Made by a program: the position numbers and the translations under genes | Assembly (NCBI GenBank): GCA_032718865.1 | Contig: JALUTQ010000033.1 | Span: 930,001 to 994,000 of the forward strand | DNA: 64,000 nucleotides | Reading direction: 5' to 3' | Source: Tilletia caries | Taxonomy: Eukaryota; Basidiomycota; Exobasidiomycetes; Tilletiales; Tilletiaceae | The notes under the pieces: generated by a model | What the model was told of the DNA's origin: nothing | The model's database searches: none | The model's input: only the letters and a program-made list of their open reading frames with translations | Shown here: piece after piece, positions 31,301 to 42,354 of the stretch | How the letters are laid out: each line of letters starts with the position of its first letter | How positions within the stretch are numbered: position 1 is the stretch's first letter

Positions 31301-34203
31301 TGACGGCTTGTATCGTTTTACTTGTGCAGCGCTGGATTGGGAGGCATGGGTCTGTGGACGATACCACCGCGGACGCTGGACCAATGACCACGACGACGAC
31401 GACGGGACGGGGCCCGCTGAGCTACCACGTCATCAACAGTCTGCTGCGCGTCATCTCCCAAGGTCTGCGCGTCAAAGCAGAGGTGGATGACGCGATTGAC
31501 GCGTGTGCGGCGGTGACGAATCTGCGGGAGAGTATTGAGCTTGCACGGTTGAGCGCGGAGGATACGGAGAATGAACGGGAGCGGCGCAAGTGGATTTCGA
31601 GCGGGATTCAGAGTTTGCGCAAGTGAGTTCGGCCTTCTGTCTCCCTTGCCTTCCAAACGTCGCTGACCAAACGTACCTCTTTCGTTTTTTTTTTTCTTTC
31701 GCCCTTGGCCAGATACTTCGAGCTGATCATCTTCCAAGCCTACCTAGACACCGTCACCCCGGCCGAGCTGCTCGAGAAGGAAATGGCCCACCCGTCTGAG
31801 AACCTGGGCCTGAGCATTCCCGGACATCCCGAGCTCGAAGACGACGACGACAATACACCAGAGATCGACCTGAACCCATCGCTGCTGAGCAGTGCCAATG
31901 GTGCTGGTGCGCAGCAGAACCGGTCCCGCCGGAATCGGGACGGCAGCGAGGTGTTGTCCTCCTTTGAGCAGTTCGTCGTCTCCCAGCCCGTCTTTGACAC
32001 CATTTCCCGCGGGTTCAGCAAGGTCGACATGGAGACGATTATGCCGCTCCAGAAAGTTGATGCTGGTGCGAATGGCGACGGCTCCGGCGGGGCGGGGGCG
32101 GGGACGGGGGAGGACGGGTTGGGGAGTGCTGCGGACGAGGTGGAGGACGTGGTGCAGAATCGACGGGGGAGTATCCTTAGTGCGTTTACGATGCTCAAGA
32201 GTGATTTTTTCGTGGGTATCGTCAAGGCTGGGTTGAAGGAGCGGATTGAGGGGGCGCCGAATTTGAGAGGGGCTGCTATGATCTTACACCCCAACGCTGC
32301 TGCTGCAGGTGGCGGTGCCGGCGAGACGATCTTCACAGTCCAACCAGCGACACCGTCCTCCTCCACCTGGTCGATGCGGAAGTCAGAATCGACTTCGTTG
32401 GGCGGAAGCGGTGGTCTGAGTGCGACGGGTATGATGGAGGGGATCAAGTTGGAGACCTGGGGGTCGGGTATGCCTACTGTTGATGGACTGCGGAGGGCGT
32501 TGGCGAGGATGGGGGCTGCGCCGGGTGGGATGGCGGATGTGGTGTGGACTTCGTTGCGCGAGGAACCGGTGTTGTGAGTGCTTTCTTCTGACGTCGGAGT
32601 GACCTGCGTCCCACGTCCGCTGAAGGAATCTTCTCACTGATGTACTCTGTTCCTCACGCCGTCCATGCAGATACGTCAACGGCCGACCGCACGTCCTCCG
32701 TCTGGCCGACCAGCCACTGACCAACGTCGAAGCGACCGGCGTGACGACGGAGGTGGTCGAGAGCATGGAGAAGGCGCTCAAGCAGGACGTCCTTAAAGAA
32801 GCTGCTGTGCGGAACGGACGATTGCTGCTGCATGATGAGGTGGAGGGCCAGAGGGGTAACTTTGAGGTCATCCCGATTTGGGAGAATGTAGGGGAGGATG
32901 ATGTGTTGACTCCGCGGGAGGTGAGTGCCCTCCTTGTCTTACCCTTCACGTCCTGATGTGATGCAACTATGAAGAGAGGGAAGCTGAAAACATGTGTGTT
33001 CTGGGATCCGAATAGGTCTACGAGCTCGTCATATCGGAGGGGTACCGAGTCGACTATGCCCGGTTGGCGATCACGGACGAGCAAGCGCCGATCCCGGACG
33101 TCTTTTCGCACCTGGAACACCGGGTTCAACTGGCATTGGACACTGGCGCAGCGTGCGTTTTCAACTGTCAGGTGCGTGAAACACTAAGCTTGAGCTTGAT
33201 AGATGTCTGGGACGTACTTGCTGAACAGCGTGAAGAACCCTCTCTCTCTCTTTCTATTCGCAGATGGGTCGGGGCCGAACCACCACTGGGATGACGATCT
33301 CTAGTCTTGTCAGTACAGTGACGTGGTACGGCTCTGCCATCCTCCACAACGCCTCCATCCTCGACGACGACGCAACGGCGGCAGGACTGACGATATCGTC
33401 ATCAGCCGCCGCGCTTACCGACGACACAAACAACAACAACAATGTGCGCGACATGATTATGGACCGTGAGGATCAGGTGTATCTGGCGGGCGAGTATCGG
33501 GTTATCTTGCAACTTGTGGGTGTGCTGAGTCGGGGCAAGTCGGCGAAGAAGTTGGCGGATAAGGCGATCGATCGGATGGAGGCTGTTCAGAATCTGAGGA
33601 GTGAGTTGACGCCCTGGATGATTGATTCATGGCATGAACTCTGGGACCATGTTCGCTCACTGCCCTCTTTTTCATACCTTGGGGGTTTCGCTTTGTAGAG
33701 GCCATTTACGATTCTAAGCTCCGGATGGACAGCGCGGATGTCGGAACGAAGAAGCATAAGCATTTGAGCATCGTTTACGCCAATTACCTCCAACGCTACG
33801 TGAGTCTCAATCACGTTCCCAATCTACAGCGCTCATTCTAACCAACAAAGTATATTCGGCTTCCTTAACCACATTTGATCACTCCCAACACATACAGGGC
33901 TACATCATCACGTTTGCAAACTACCTGCTCGAAAAGGCTCAAGCCAACGCGGAGGCGAACGCCGGAGCCGAGTCCACAGGCACAGCTGGGGACGCCGACG
34001 ACGATGGCACAGGTAGCATGGTCGCATCGGTCGCCTCTCTCTCTGGCGCCTGGGGCAGTAGCAGCGCTCTCGTCGGCGCGGGTGGACGAGGAGGTGCTGC
34101 CACCTGGGGCGGCTTTGGAGGTCCCACGGCGGCTTTCCCGACGTTTGCGGAGTGGTTGAGGTCGAGGAGGGAGATTGTTTCCATTTTGGATCGTACGGAG
34201 TAA
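28333..34203 (+). CDS. Paladin (PALD1)-like protein with three phosphatase-type repeats
   Basis: Seven exons (28333-31622, 31713-32573, 32671-32920, 33016-33171, 33264-33600, 33699-33799, 33898-34203) join in frame to 1,766 residues. Three paladin repeats each carry a REEP motif: CTREEPVIYVSGRPFVLRE, NLREEPLVYIGSRPFCLR and SLREEPVLYVNGRPHVLR. Each is followed by a tyrosine-phosphatase-like CX5R loop. Repeat 1 has CGVGYVR and repeat 3 has CQMGRGR, the latter split by an intron. Repeat 2 has DQLGRGR, with Asp in place of the catalytic Cys. Long Ser/Gly/Ala-rich linkers separate the repeats. Known family: paladins are putative inositol-phosphate/phosphoinositide or protein phosphatases, with function poorly defined. 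ATGs at 28339 and 28363 are also in frame. The LINE ends only about 60 bp upstream. Confidence 0.85.
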
Positions 34204-34305
34204 ACTTTTTGGCCCGCTAGAGCGGCGGTTACATCACGACTTCATGGTCTGCACCCGTCTATGGTTGTCACGCTACATTTCTGATATCTCGGCTTGTCGA
34301 GAGAG

Positions 34306-34598
34306 CATATAACGACGGCTCATAGGCATTAAACAAGATGATGGCAATCATAGAGTATGGATCTATCAAAACTGCTATCCGAAGGCTTGGTCCCGCGGAG
34401 TCGTTCGTCCAAATGGGTAAGCGTAAAGGCGAATCGTCGTAGCATTATTACTAACACGCATTGACTTTACCCTCCTCCTCAAGAGGAGCTGTCTTGACAC
34501 GATGGCGCCCGCATCCCACGTCGAGAGGAGCTGTCCTCACAGCACGATGGCGGCGGCGGCGCGTATGCGATTGCGGGCAGGAGAGCACCGTCTCGTGC
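34306..34598 (+). repeat. Dispersed repeat R1, copy 2
   Basis: Inverted relative to copy 1 at 6413-6708 and alignable over the full 290 bp. Within this copy the segment CGTCGAGAGGAGCTGTCCTCACAG also resembles the preceding GAGGAGCTGTCTTGACACGATGGCG, so part of the unit is itself duplicated. Confidence 0.75.
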
Positions 34599-34631
34599 CA
34601 TCTCAGCTCGTGTTACAAAGCCGGAATGAGC

Positions 34632-34919
34632 AGACCGCTTGTTGAAGGTGAGTTCGTCCTTGCCTTCTCATTATCCTTCGCGCAGTCTCTCCACTCAGCC
34701 TTACTCTCTCACTCAACAGGACGCGCGTCGGAGCTGTTGTGACGACGAATCTCCGCTCTGCCTCCCTTTCCTGTCTGCTCCGTTCGCTCTTTGCGACCTT
34801 CGCCCTCGCTACTTCTCGCCCACGAACGGAACTCAAGCATCGACTTATCGCATCGCACCACGGCGCTTGACAGCCGCAGTGCTCATCCAGCCCTGAACGT
34901 TCACCAAGTCGATCCCTTA
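34632..34919 (+). repeat. Dispersed repeat R2, copy a
   Basis: It aligns with the reverse complement of 40075-40370 over about 290 bp. Landmarks in order are CCGCTTGTTGAAGGTG, ATCCTTCGCGCAGTCTCT, GACGAATCTCCGCTCTGCC and CAGCCCTGAACGTTCACC. A third, more diverged copy lies at 61055-61250. No coding content is conserved. Confidence 0.7.
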
Positions 34920-35777
34920 CGAGGGTATCCTGCACAAGTGCATCGCCTCCAAGGATCAGGCCGTCAGGACAAGGACCACTATCCGAACTCTGGCCGCGAG
35001 CCGGGTGTCAACCTCTGACAGACGACCAGCGCTAGGAGTCGATCAACGCGGCTTGGCGCCTGGCCTCTGGACTCTCGATGCTGGCGGACGCAGAGAAGAA
35101 CATGGACGGACAGAAGACGTCACTTCTGGACGACTCCACCCTTACTCGGCACACTGTGTGGCTTACCTCTGTTGCTTGGGTGAGCATCAGGATGAAGGTC
35201 GCGGTCGCTCATCTACCCTGATCAGGTTCCCGAGCCAAGCTCACGAGATTCCTTATGGCGCTCAGCTCCTTCAAATCAGGGCAACGAAACTGGTACCTTG
35301 AAGGAATCAGAAGGGAAGCTACACAAGCCAAAGGCGGACACTACCAGCCCCGAACGACACACAAAGGCTTCGGATCGCTTCGCAGGATCTCGATCGCTCG
35401 ACTCCAAGAATAACGTCCCTAAATGGAGAAGGTGAATAGGTGGGAAGGGTGAAGAGTCTTTGCGGCGAAAAATTGGCTTCAGCTGCTCCTGGGAGCTGGC
35501 CTTTGCCCTGCCTCGCCCTGCGACAGTCTATGTCCTGTACCACTTCTGCAGATGGATGGTGGGTCCCAGTGCTGACTGTCACTGACTCTTGCCATCGTTC
35601 CGATAATTGTAGGCTGCACCCTGCGCATTTTGTAGGTGAGTATATTGATCCCTGTTGGCAGCGTTGGCAGAGCCCTAGGCAAATGCGATTCTCAGCCTTC
35701 CCTTCCCAACACTCATCATTCACTTGAGATCGATGCAGCCCGGGTCACTTGCGCAGGTTGGCCTCATCTCTGATGTC

Positions 35778-38700
35778 TTCCTCGACGTCTCCTACCCACC
35801 ACGACAGCTCCTTTTTGGGAGGCTCCTAGGAAGAATCGACCATCCTCCTCCTCCATGCGACATTGCGACCCAAGAATCCCTTGCCTGGTGGGTTAGTTTG
35901 TTTGGATCGTTTCCTGCCCCGTTGTGATTAGGTAAGCGGTATCGCATTCCATTCTTCGATGCCACATCTCATTAACAAACAAATGCCTCACGGTTGAACA
36001 TGTCTACGTGTTGACAGACATTCGCAACGCGCTGAGCAGAAACATCACGCGATTTACTCTATCATGAGGCCTCGTGGCGAAAGACGTTGACTTTCTACTC
36101 ATCTCCAGCGCTCCCGTCCAATCCATTTCCTCTTCCCTTCCACCACCATCCCACATTCCCACCTCTACTTCGTGCCTACCAGCCATTCCCTAACCTACAT
36201 ACCATATCCAACTACCTCACCATACCAGCTAATCATCCAGCATGTCTTCTCTGCCCATCCCTAACACACTCCCCGTTGACAGCGAGGCCCACCGCCTCGC
36301 CGTCTTCACGCTGCAACAGCTCGCCAGCAAGACGAAGGCGATCAAGAGTGCTCTCGAATACGGCCCCGTCTTGCGGGCGACTCTCGAGAACCCTTTCGAG
36401 GATCTCGTTCCCTCTGTCACAAACCTTCTCCTTGCCAGCAAGCTGCAGAACCTTACTCTCTCTGCTGGCAAGGCCAATTCGGCCCTTTCGAAGATCGTCA
36501 AGGCTGCCAAGCAAGCGTCTCGTTTGTTGGAAACGTTCAGTGCCGACTACACCGATGCTGTTACGGCTATTGACGCATACGCCTCCAGCTCCGGCACGTC
36601 TACTACTGCCCTGTTCTCGGGGTGAGTCCTTCCTCTCGCACAGATCATTGCGCTTCACTTCATTGCAACAAGCAAAGAGGCAATCAACTGACTGTCATCT
36701 TCATTGTCGATGTGTGTTATGGCTTCTTATCACAGACGTCAAGTGTTCCCATCCAAGACAACGACGCTCCTGCCCCTTGCCGTCCACGGCGAGGACCTCA
36801 GCTTTGAGAGTGAGTGCAGGATTCGGGAGCATTCATTGCCATGAGGTCGAATCCGAGGTCTGACCATTAGCTCCACACCTTCTTTCTCTTCCTTTCTGGC
36901 TTCATTTCACGCTTTCTCAGAGGACCTATGCACGGGTCCCGCTCTTCGCGAAGAGCCTCCCGCAACATCAGACCCCGCCGAGCAGAACACGCACAAGGTC
37001 GCCGCCAAGAAGACGCCCGGCGCTGCTCCACGGATTTGTATGACTCCGTCGACCCCGACTGTCGATATCTGGAGCCCGGTTGTGCAAATGCAACCTGGTC
37101 ACCTCCAACCTGTCGCCCTTGCTGTGTCGACCTCAAGCGTGGTCTTTCAGCAGCCGTTCAAGATCCTCCGAGCTGATGCTCAAACGACTGGCCCTGCTTC
37201 ATCCGATGCTCATTCCAAGGAGACCGGTGCTCGCCCAAAGTCGTCATCCTCCCGTACGAAGACGGCCGGCAAGATCTGTGCGACGAAGCGCCGGGAGCTC
37301 GACCAGGAGGATCTGCTACGGTACAGACAAGGGAAGGTCGCCGCTGCTACAACTACGACCTTTGGCGCTACTGCTCCTGCTGCTATTCCTGGGCCGTCCC
37401 GCCAGCTCGCCATGGATCAAGCCTGTGCTGCCGCGGCGCCGTCTAGGCAAGAAAATACTGCCGCCCCAGTCACGACTCTGAAGATCACGAAACCGACCAC
37501 AGCAAAGCCCAAAGCACGACTTGAGAAGGCGAAGCCGACCAAGTTCGAGGTCTATCAGGATTCACCAGAAGTCAGCAGGGCTGTTCCGTCCAAGCTGAGC
37601 GTCTACCAAGACTCGCCACAGGCAGGACCACCCGAACCAATTCAGAGGACGGATGCTGTCGAAGATGTCGCCCATGAGGACTCACTCGCCTTCGGTCCTC
37701 CCCGAACATCGAAGACGATCGACCCGGTCAAAGCTGATCGTCACGATGACTCCCTCGAATTCGGTCCACCTCCGGTAGTCAAGAAGGCTGCTTCTACTGC
37801 TGTACCATCTCGGCAGCTTGGCGCGGCTCAAGACCGGGATCTTCCAGCGTCATCTAGGCAGGCAGTGACTGCTGCCCCAGTGAGGTCTCTGAGCAAGCAG
37901 AAACCGACAGCGACGACGACAAAGCCAAAGGTCCGAGTTCGGAAAGCAAAGCCGACGAAGCCGTCAAAGCGTGGTGCATTCCTTGAATCGCCCACGTTCT
38001 TCCCATCGAAGCTGGTTGTCTACCAGGACTTGCCGGAAGCAGGAGGACCACCACGGCAACATCACACGACAGGTGCAGTCGAGGATCTTGTCCATGAGGA
38101 CTCCCTCGGCTTCGGTCCTCCTCGGACAGCAAATACGACCGGCCCGGTCGACCCTGTTCCTCACGAAGACTCCCTTGGCTTCGGTCCTCCTCGCGCAGCT
38201 AAGCAGAATGTGGTAGCCACGCCCACGATCCGCCAGAGCCGCCCTGTCGCTGGACCATCACAGCAGCCCAAGATCGCCATGCCTGCAAAGCCGTCCAAGT
38301 TCGAGGACTCCCTATGTGAATCTCCCGGGGCCTCTCCGTGCGTCATGCGCACACGACTGGACAAGGGCAAGGAGCGAAGGATTTCCGGTATGGTCACGCC
38401 TCCTCTTGCGTTCTGCTCAGATGGCGAAGAAGGTGCGACGTCAATCAACCAAAGTACCAAGAAGGATGACCGGACGATCGTCAAATGGTCTGTTAGGACC
38501 CCTCCTTTGACGCCACCGCGGCGGGCATGCACAACAAGGCATTCCGCTCAGCAGATTGCTGCTCCATTTGTCACTCCTCCGCCGCGATTGCGACCCACGA
38601 TCGCACCTGCAGCTGCCATACCGACTCAGCAAGCGGGTGAGGAAGCGACACTGCGGGCGGCCACTGCAGCAGTTGCGCCTGTACGACGTCCGCTAGGTGT

Positions 38701-39163
38701 CAGGGAGGTTCCCGAGCCCGAGTCCGAGCCCGAGACCGAGGAGCTCGCGGATGAGCCCTCCGTTTCCCGCGTCGAGCCGGTCCGAGAAGAGAGAGCTCCG
38801 ATCATCGAGGTCGCGAGGGTGAAAGCTTGGAACATCGAGGTCACGAGGGTGAAAACTTGGAACGGGCTTTACCAAATCCAAGTTTGTAGGGGCAGGGAAG
38901 GTCCAGCTCCAGAGCCATTACCTCCTGTGTGCAAACCGTGTAAGCGCGTTAAGCTGCCCCCGCTCTACATTTCGTCCAGAACTGTGCGATGACTTCTGGA
39001 GTCATCGTCCTTCCTCAAGTGCACCGTACCCTATACCCTCTGGCATCACAGCCCGTCATCGTTTCGTGCGCTTCAACCTCGCTTCCTACTCCTGTGCTTT
39101 TTTCTGTCTCTGTTTCTTAGACAATCGATCTGGTGTTTCCGTTCTCCGACAAAGATGGATAAC
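35778..39163 (+). repeat. Inverted-repeat arm A (~3.4 kb)
   Basis: The whole interval is repeated in reverse orientation at 57628-61022. Homology includes the promoter, all exons and introns of the enclosed gene, and about 170 bp after the stop. Coding parts differ by scattered substitutions (about 96-98 percent identical by eye); the ends diverge more. About 18.5 kb of unrelated sequence separates the arms. Confidence 0.92.
36242..38992 (+). CDS. Unrecognised disordered protein with repeated EDSL/FGPP motifs (arm A copy)
   Basis: Three exons (36242-36621, 36736-36809, 36921-38992) join to 841 residues. Residues 1-125 look like a helical domain (TLQQLASKTKAIKSALEYG, SKLQNLTLSAGKANSALSKI, LLETFSADYTDAV). 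The rest is disordered, Lys/Pro/Thr-rich, and built from recurring short motifs: VYQDSP (three times, plus an EDSLCESP variant) and (H)EDSLxFGPP (at least four times: AHEDSLAFGPP, RHDDSLEFGPP, VHEDSLGFGPP, PHEDSLGFGPP). A second layer is a duplicated block, ASSRQ/APVTTLKITKPTTAKPKARL against APVRSLSKQKPTATTTKPK. TP/SP sites such as SGMVTPPLAF and VRTPPLTPPRR are candidate CDK targets. I do not recognise the family. Repeated acidic-serine peptides on a basic backbone would suit a scaffold or cell-cycle substrate; this is inference. Confidence 0.75.
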
Positions 39164-40074
39164 CTCGACGCTAGGTGCGCATACATCATGGCGACGTAGC
39201 AAGGTAGAAAGGACAACCAAAGCATCCTGAGACCTTCACAAGTATCGTTCTGCCTTACTGTCGCCCTCTGTGTGACCGCAAGAGGCGTGATGTGTGCTGC
39301 CTGGCAAGGTAAGAGTCCTCAGGAGGTACCTTCGCGAGCATGGACGTGCGATCCGGAAGCGTGCCTCTCACCTTTACACCAAACCAAAGCCTACATTGCA
39401 GCAACCATATCAAGCGTGAGGGTCAGTGTACCAGGAAGAGGTAGCACAAATGGATAACGCGACTCAATACTCAGCCTCATGCTCTCACGACCGAAGCTTT
39501 CCGCCTATCTGGTTCTGGAACTTTCTTCCGCGACGTCCGTTCAACCGTAGATGACATTGCCAATCTTGTCGGTAGTCGAGTACAGATGGCCCATGGTATT
39601 TGAATGATTATGAGAAGCGACAACGTTCTACTCAAGAGCTAAGTCCGATGGTTCCGACCATTCCGTTCTCGGCCTTCGTAATCGTCTATCTGGTTGGTTG
39701 GGGAAAGAAGATAAAGCGACCAGAAGTTAGACCTTCGGTGGCCGAGAAGGTCGAAGTGGTATCTGATGCCGGGAATCCACGAGCTCACTGTTTTGTCGTG
39801 CAGTGCTGTAGTGCTAGGAGTGGAGAAGAGCGTAATGTGTTGCGGCTGGTAGAGATGGGGAGAAAGGAACAGACCAAGAGAAAGTGTGAAGTCCGTCCAC
39901 GCTCGTCTCCGTTCCCGCTAGCTTGAAAGTTCTGATTGACAGGCGCCAGGTGCTGGTCATCCGTTCGTGCCGCTTCTCGTCCGCCAAATTCCGTCACTCG
40001 GCTCGCGGCCAGAGGATCAGACAATGATGCTCGCCTTGAGCCTTGGAGGCGATGGACTTCTCCAGGATGTCATC

Positions 40075-40370
40075 ATAAGGCATCGACATGGCGAACGTTG
40101 AGGGCTGAATGGGCGCTCCGGCTGTCGAGAAGCTCGGCGTGGTGCAACGAGTCGATGCCCGGATGCGTTTGCGGACGAGAAATAGCGAGAGTCAGGCCGT
40201 ACGAATCGAATGGAGGATAACGGGGAGGAAGGTAGAGCGGAGACTCGTCTTCACGACAGTTCCAACGAGTGTGCTGTTGATGATAGGCTGAAATAAAGTA
40301 ATACTGAACAGAGAGACTGCGCGAAGGATCGTGAGGAGGCAGTACGAACGCACCTTTAGCAAGCGGGCTG
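40075..40370 (-). repeat. Dispersed repeat R2, copy b
   Basis: Reverse-complement match to 34632-34919 with the same landmark order (AAGGTGCGTTCGT, ATCCTTCGCGCAGTCTCT, GACGAGTCTCCGCTCTACC, CAGCCCTCAACGTTCGCC). Confidence 0.7.
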
Positions 40371-41035
40371 CCCATTCCGCCCGATACATAGGGGCGTCGA
40401 CTGCTGATACTGTCCTATGATATCGCGCCAGTACTCTGCTGAGAACTTGGCAGGAGCGAGTGCAGAAAGGGCAGAGAGTCAGCACAGGTCGCAGGGTGAC
40501 ATGGTGACAGAGCAAAAGAAAGTGAGCCCTACCAGCATGAACGATGAGGAGGATCAATTTGGGACTCTGACACTGCTGAACTGTAAGAGAAGACGGTCAC
40601 AGTCTGAGTGGAGATGAAGCGATAAAGGGATGTGCATATTCAGCGGCCTGTACGAGAGCTTCCATCCAATGATGAACTCACATGTCTGTGGGTGATACTT
40701 GGGAGCGAGTAGAGGGTATAGGGGAGTTTCTTGTCGAACGAGCAGACTTATATGCAAGGAAGGACGCAAACGATGCAGTATGGGGAACGTATACATGCAG
40801 TATGAGTGCAGTATACCACACGTTCACACTCGCTCCCAGAAACGGGTCGTACAGGTGAGAGTCGATAGGAGATGAGGTCACCCAAGATCTGTCCCACCCG
40901 GTAAACAAACAAACGTCGCGCTTCGTTCTCACGCGCGGTGTTGACTGGCGCAGTGCGCTTGTTTACCTTCTGACCTTCGCTCGAGGTAGGAAGAAATCAG
41001 CGTAGGGCATGGGTCTGTGCACACACTGAGCAGGG

Positions 41036-41042
41036 TATATAA
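41036..41042 (+). promoter_or_regulatory. TATA box
   Basis: TATATAA stands about 30 bp before a pyrimidine-rich leader that runs into the coding region starting near 41289. Confidence 0.5.
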
Positions 41043-41288
41043 CGGGACGTTGCTCTCTCCCACTCTCCTTCCTTCTTTCCCCCATCGCCAACCGTGGAGA
41101 TTTCCCCTGCCCCCCAAACTCAGCTGCCCTACCCCCCCAGCAACCTTCCTTACACTCACACCACCAACACACACCAACACCACCAACACACCCACCCACC
41201 CACGCATCAAAAAAGTTTTTCTGATAGTCTGACCCTCTCTCTTCTGGTAGTATTTCTCTTTGCTGTTCAATGTGCACTAACCCCACAG

Positions 41289-42083
41289 AAGGTATCGCCC
41301 GTGCGCCTCACCCGAGCTGCGTCAAGGGCTCGGTATGTCAAGGCTCGGAAGGCGCGACTGGCTCGGAACAAGGCGGCCGCGGCCGAGAAGAAGGCCAAGG
41401 AGGTCGGCATCGAGGACGTCGGCAGCAAGGACGTCGGTACCAACAGCGTAGTTCGCAAGGAAGCGGTTCCCTTGACCCACCGTCAGCAAATCGCCCGGCG
41501 TATCAAGGCTGCGCAGGATCGGGAGGGTCTTTTTGCTCAACCGGACCGAGTGTCCGCAGCTTTCGGTCTCAAGCACGTCGGCATTCAGGACAAGGCCAAG
41601 GACCTCGCTATCAAGGACAAGGCCAAGGACGTCGCTACTAAGGGTATCATTCGCAACAAGGACGTCATCCGCCCCAAGAAGACGGTCCGGTTCGCTCCCT
41701 TGCCCCCGCAGCACGTCAAGACACTGGCCCGCGAGCAGATGAGACTGCAAGCCGATCTGGAGCACGTCATGCGGATCCCACGGCCGTCCCGGTACAACTT
41801 CGCCGTCGACCAACCTCGCCCCAAGGTCAAGAAGACGGTCCGATTCGCCGAGGAGCCGATGGCCGCCACGTCCAACTATGCGACGAAGATCAGCGTGAAG
41901 CGGCTCCTCATCCGCTCCGCCGTCCCGCGGTCCATCCTCCGTCCCACGCCCCCCGTCCAACACTTCCCCCGGGCATCTCTCGGCGTATGGCGCACCACGA
42001 GGCATAGTCCTCCGGTGTACACGCCTGGGCGCGACGGGATTACGTACTCGACGCTTGCCCGACAAGGATTGCCACCACTCTGA
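41289..42083 (+). CDS. Basic protein with two KTVRF motifs (start unresolved)
   Basis: A frame with strong C/G third-position bias runs from about 41289 to the TGA at 42081-42083 (264 residues). It has no in-frame ATG upstream, and the sequence just before it (CACTAACCCCACAG) resembles an intron acceptor. The only nearby ATG (41270) is in another frame, so the first exon is missing or the gene is broken. The protein is Lys/Arg-rich, with a repeated IxDKAKDxAxK unit, and carries KKTVRFA twice (about residues 136 and 179). KxVxF matches the PP1 phosphatase docking motif (known motif class); whether it acts so here is inference. No family is recognised. It lies between arm A and the transporter pseudogene. 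Confidence 0.55.
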   Translation, partial: KVSPVRLTRAASRARYVKARKARLARNKAAAAEKKAKEVGIEDVGSKDVGTNSVVRKEAVPLTHRQQIARRIKAAQDREGLFAQPDRVSAAFGLKHVGIQDKAKDLAIKDKAKDVATKGIIRNKDVIRPKKTVRFAPLPPQHVKTLAREQMRLQADLEHVMRIPRPSRYNFAVDQPRPKVKKTVRFAEEPMAATSNYATKISVKRLLIRSAVPRSILRPTPPVQHFPRASLGVWRTTRHSPPVYTPGRDGITYSTLARQGLPPL

Positions 42084-42354
42084 GTATCGGAGTCTATCTC
42101 GATCTCGAGCTTCATCATACAGCTGACTTTGCCTTTTGGATTCGATTTCTAATTTTCATCATAGAAAGTCTCAACTCACGGCCACCGCTAAGTGTGATAT
42201 GCACACTGGAACTTCGGAAACTGATTCACCCTTGCTCTTCCAATCTTCAGATCCTCCCCCACGTCCAGCTCTCCTCATCTCCGCTGAGTTTCTTGCGTCT
42301 TTTTATTTGCACATTATCTTTCACCGTGGTGCTGACAACACTTTGCCTTCAACA

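Larger units (their letters stand above)
34204..36241. other. Repeat-bearing intergenic region left of inverted arm A
   Basis: About 2 kb hold R1 copy 2 (34306-34598), R2 copy a (34632-34919) and, from about 35778, the upstream part of inverted arm A. The rest (34.9-35.7 kb) has only short frames without features. Confidence 0.55.
38993..41288. other. Intergenic region right of arm A
   Basis: About 2.3 kb. Arm A homology continues to about 39163. R2 copy b is at 40075-40370. A 50-codon stretch near 39450-39600 (LTTEAFRLSGSGTFFRDV) looks like a decayed coding fragment but cannot be assigned. A TATA box at 41036-41042 and a CT/CA-rich leader belong to the next gene. Confidence 0.45.

Noticed and set aside
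39450..39605. Transposase fragment near LTTEAFRLSGSGTFFRDV
   Set aside because: The resemblance to the start of Harbinger-type transposases is too short and vague to claim.
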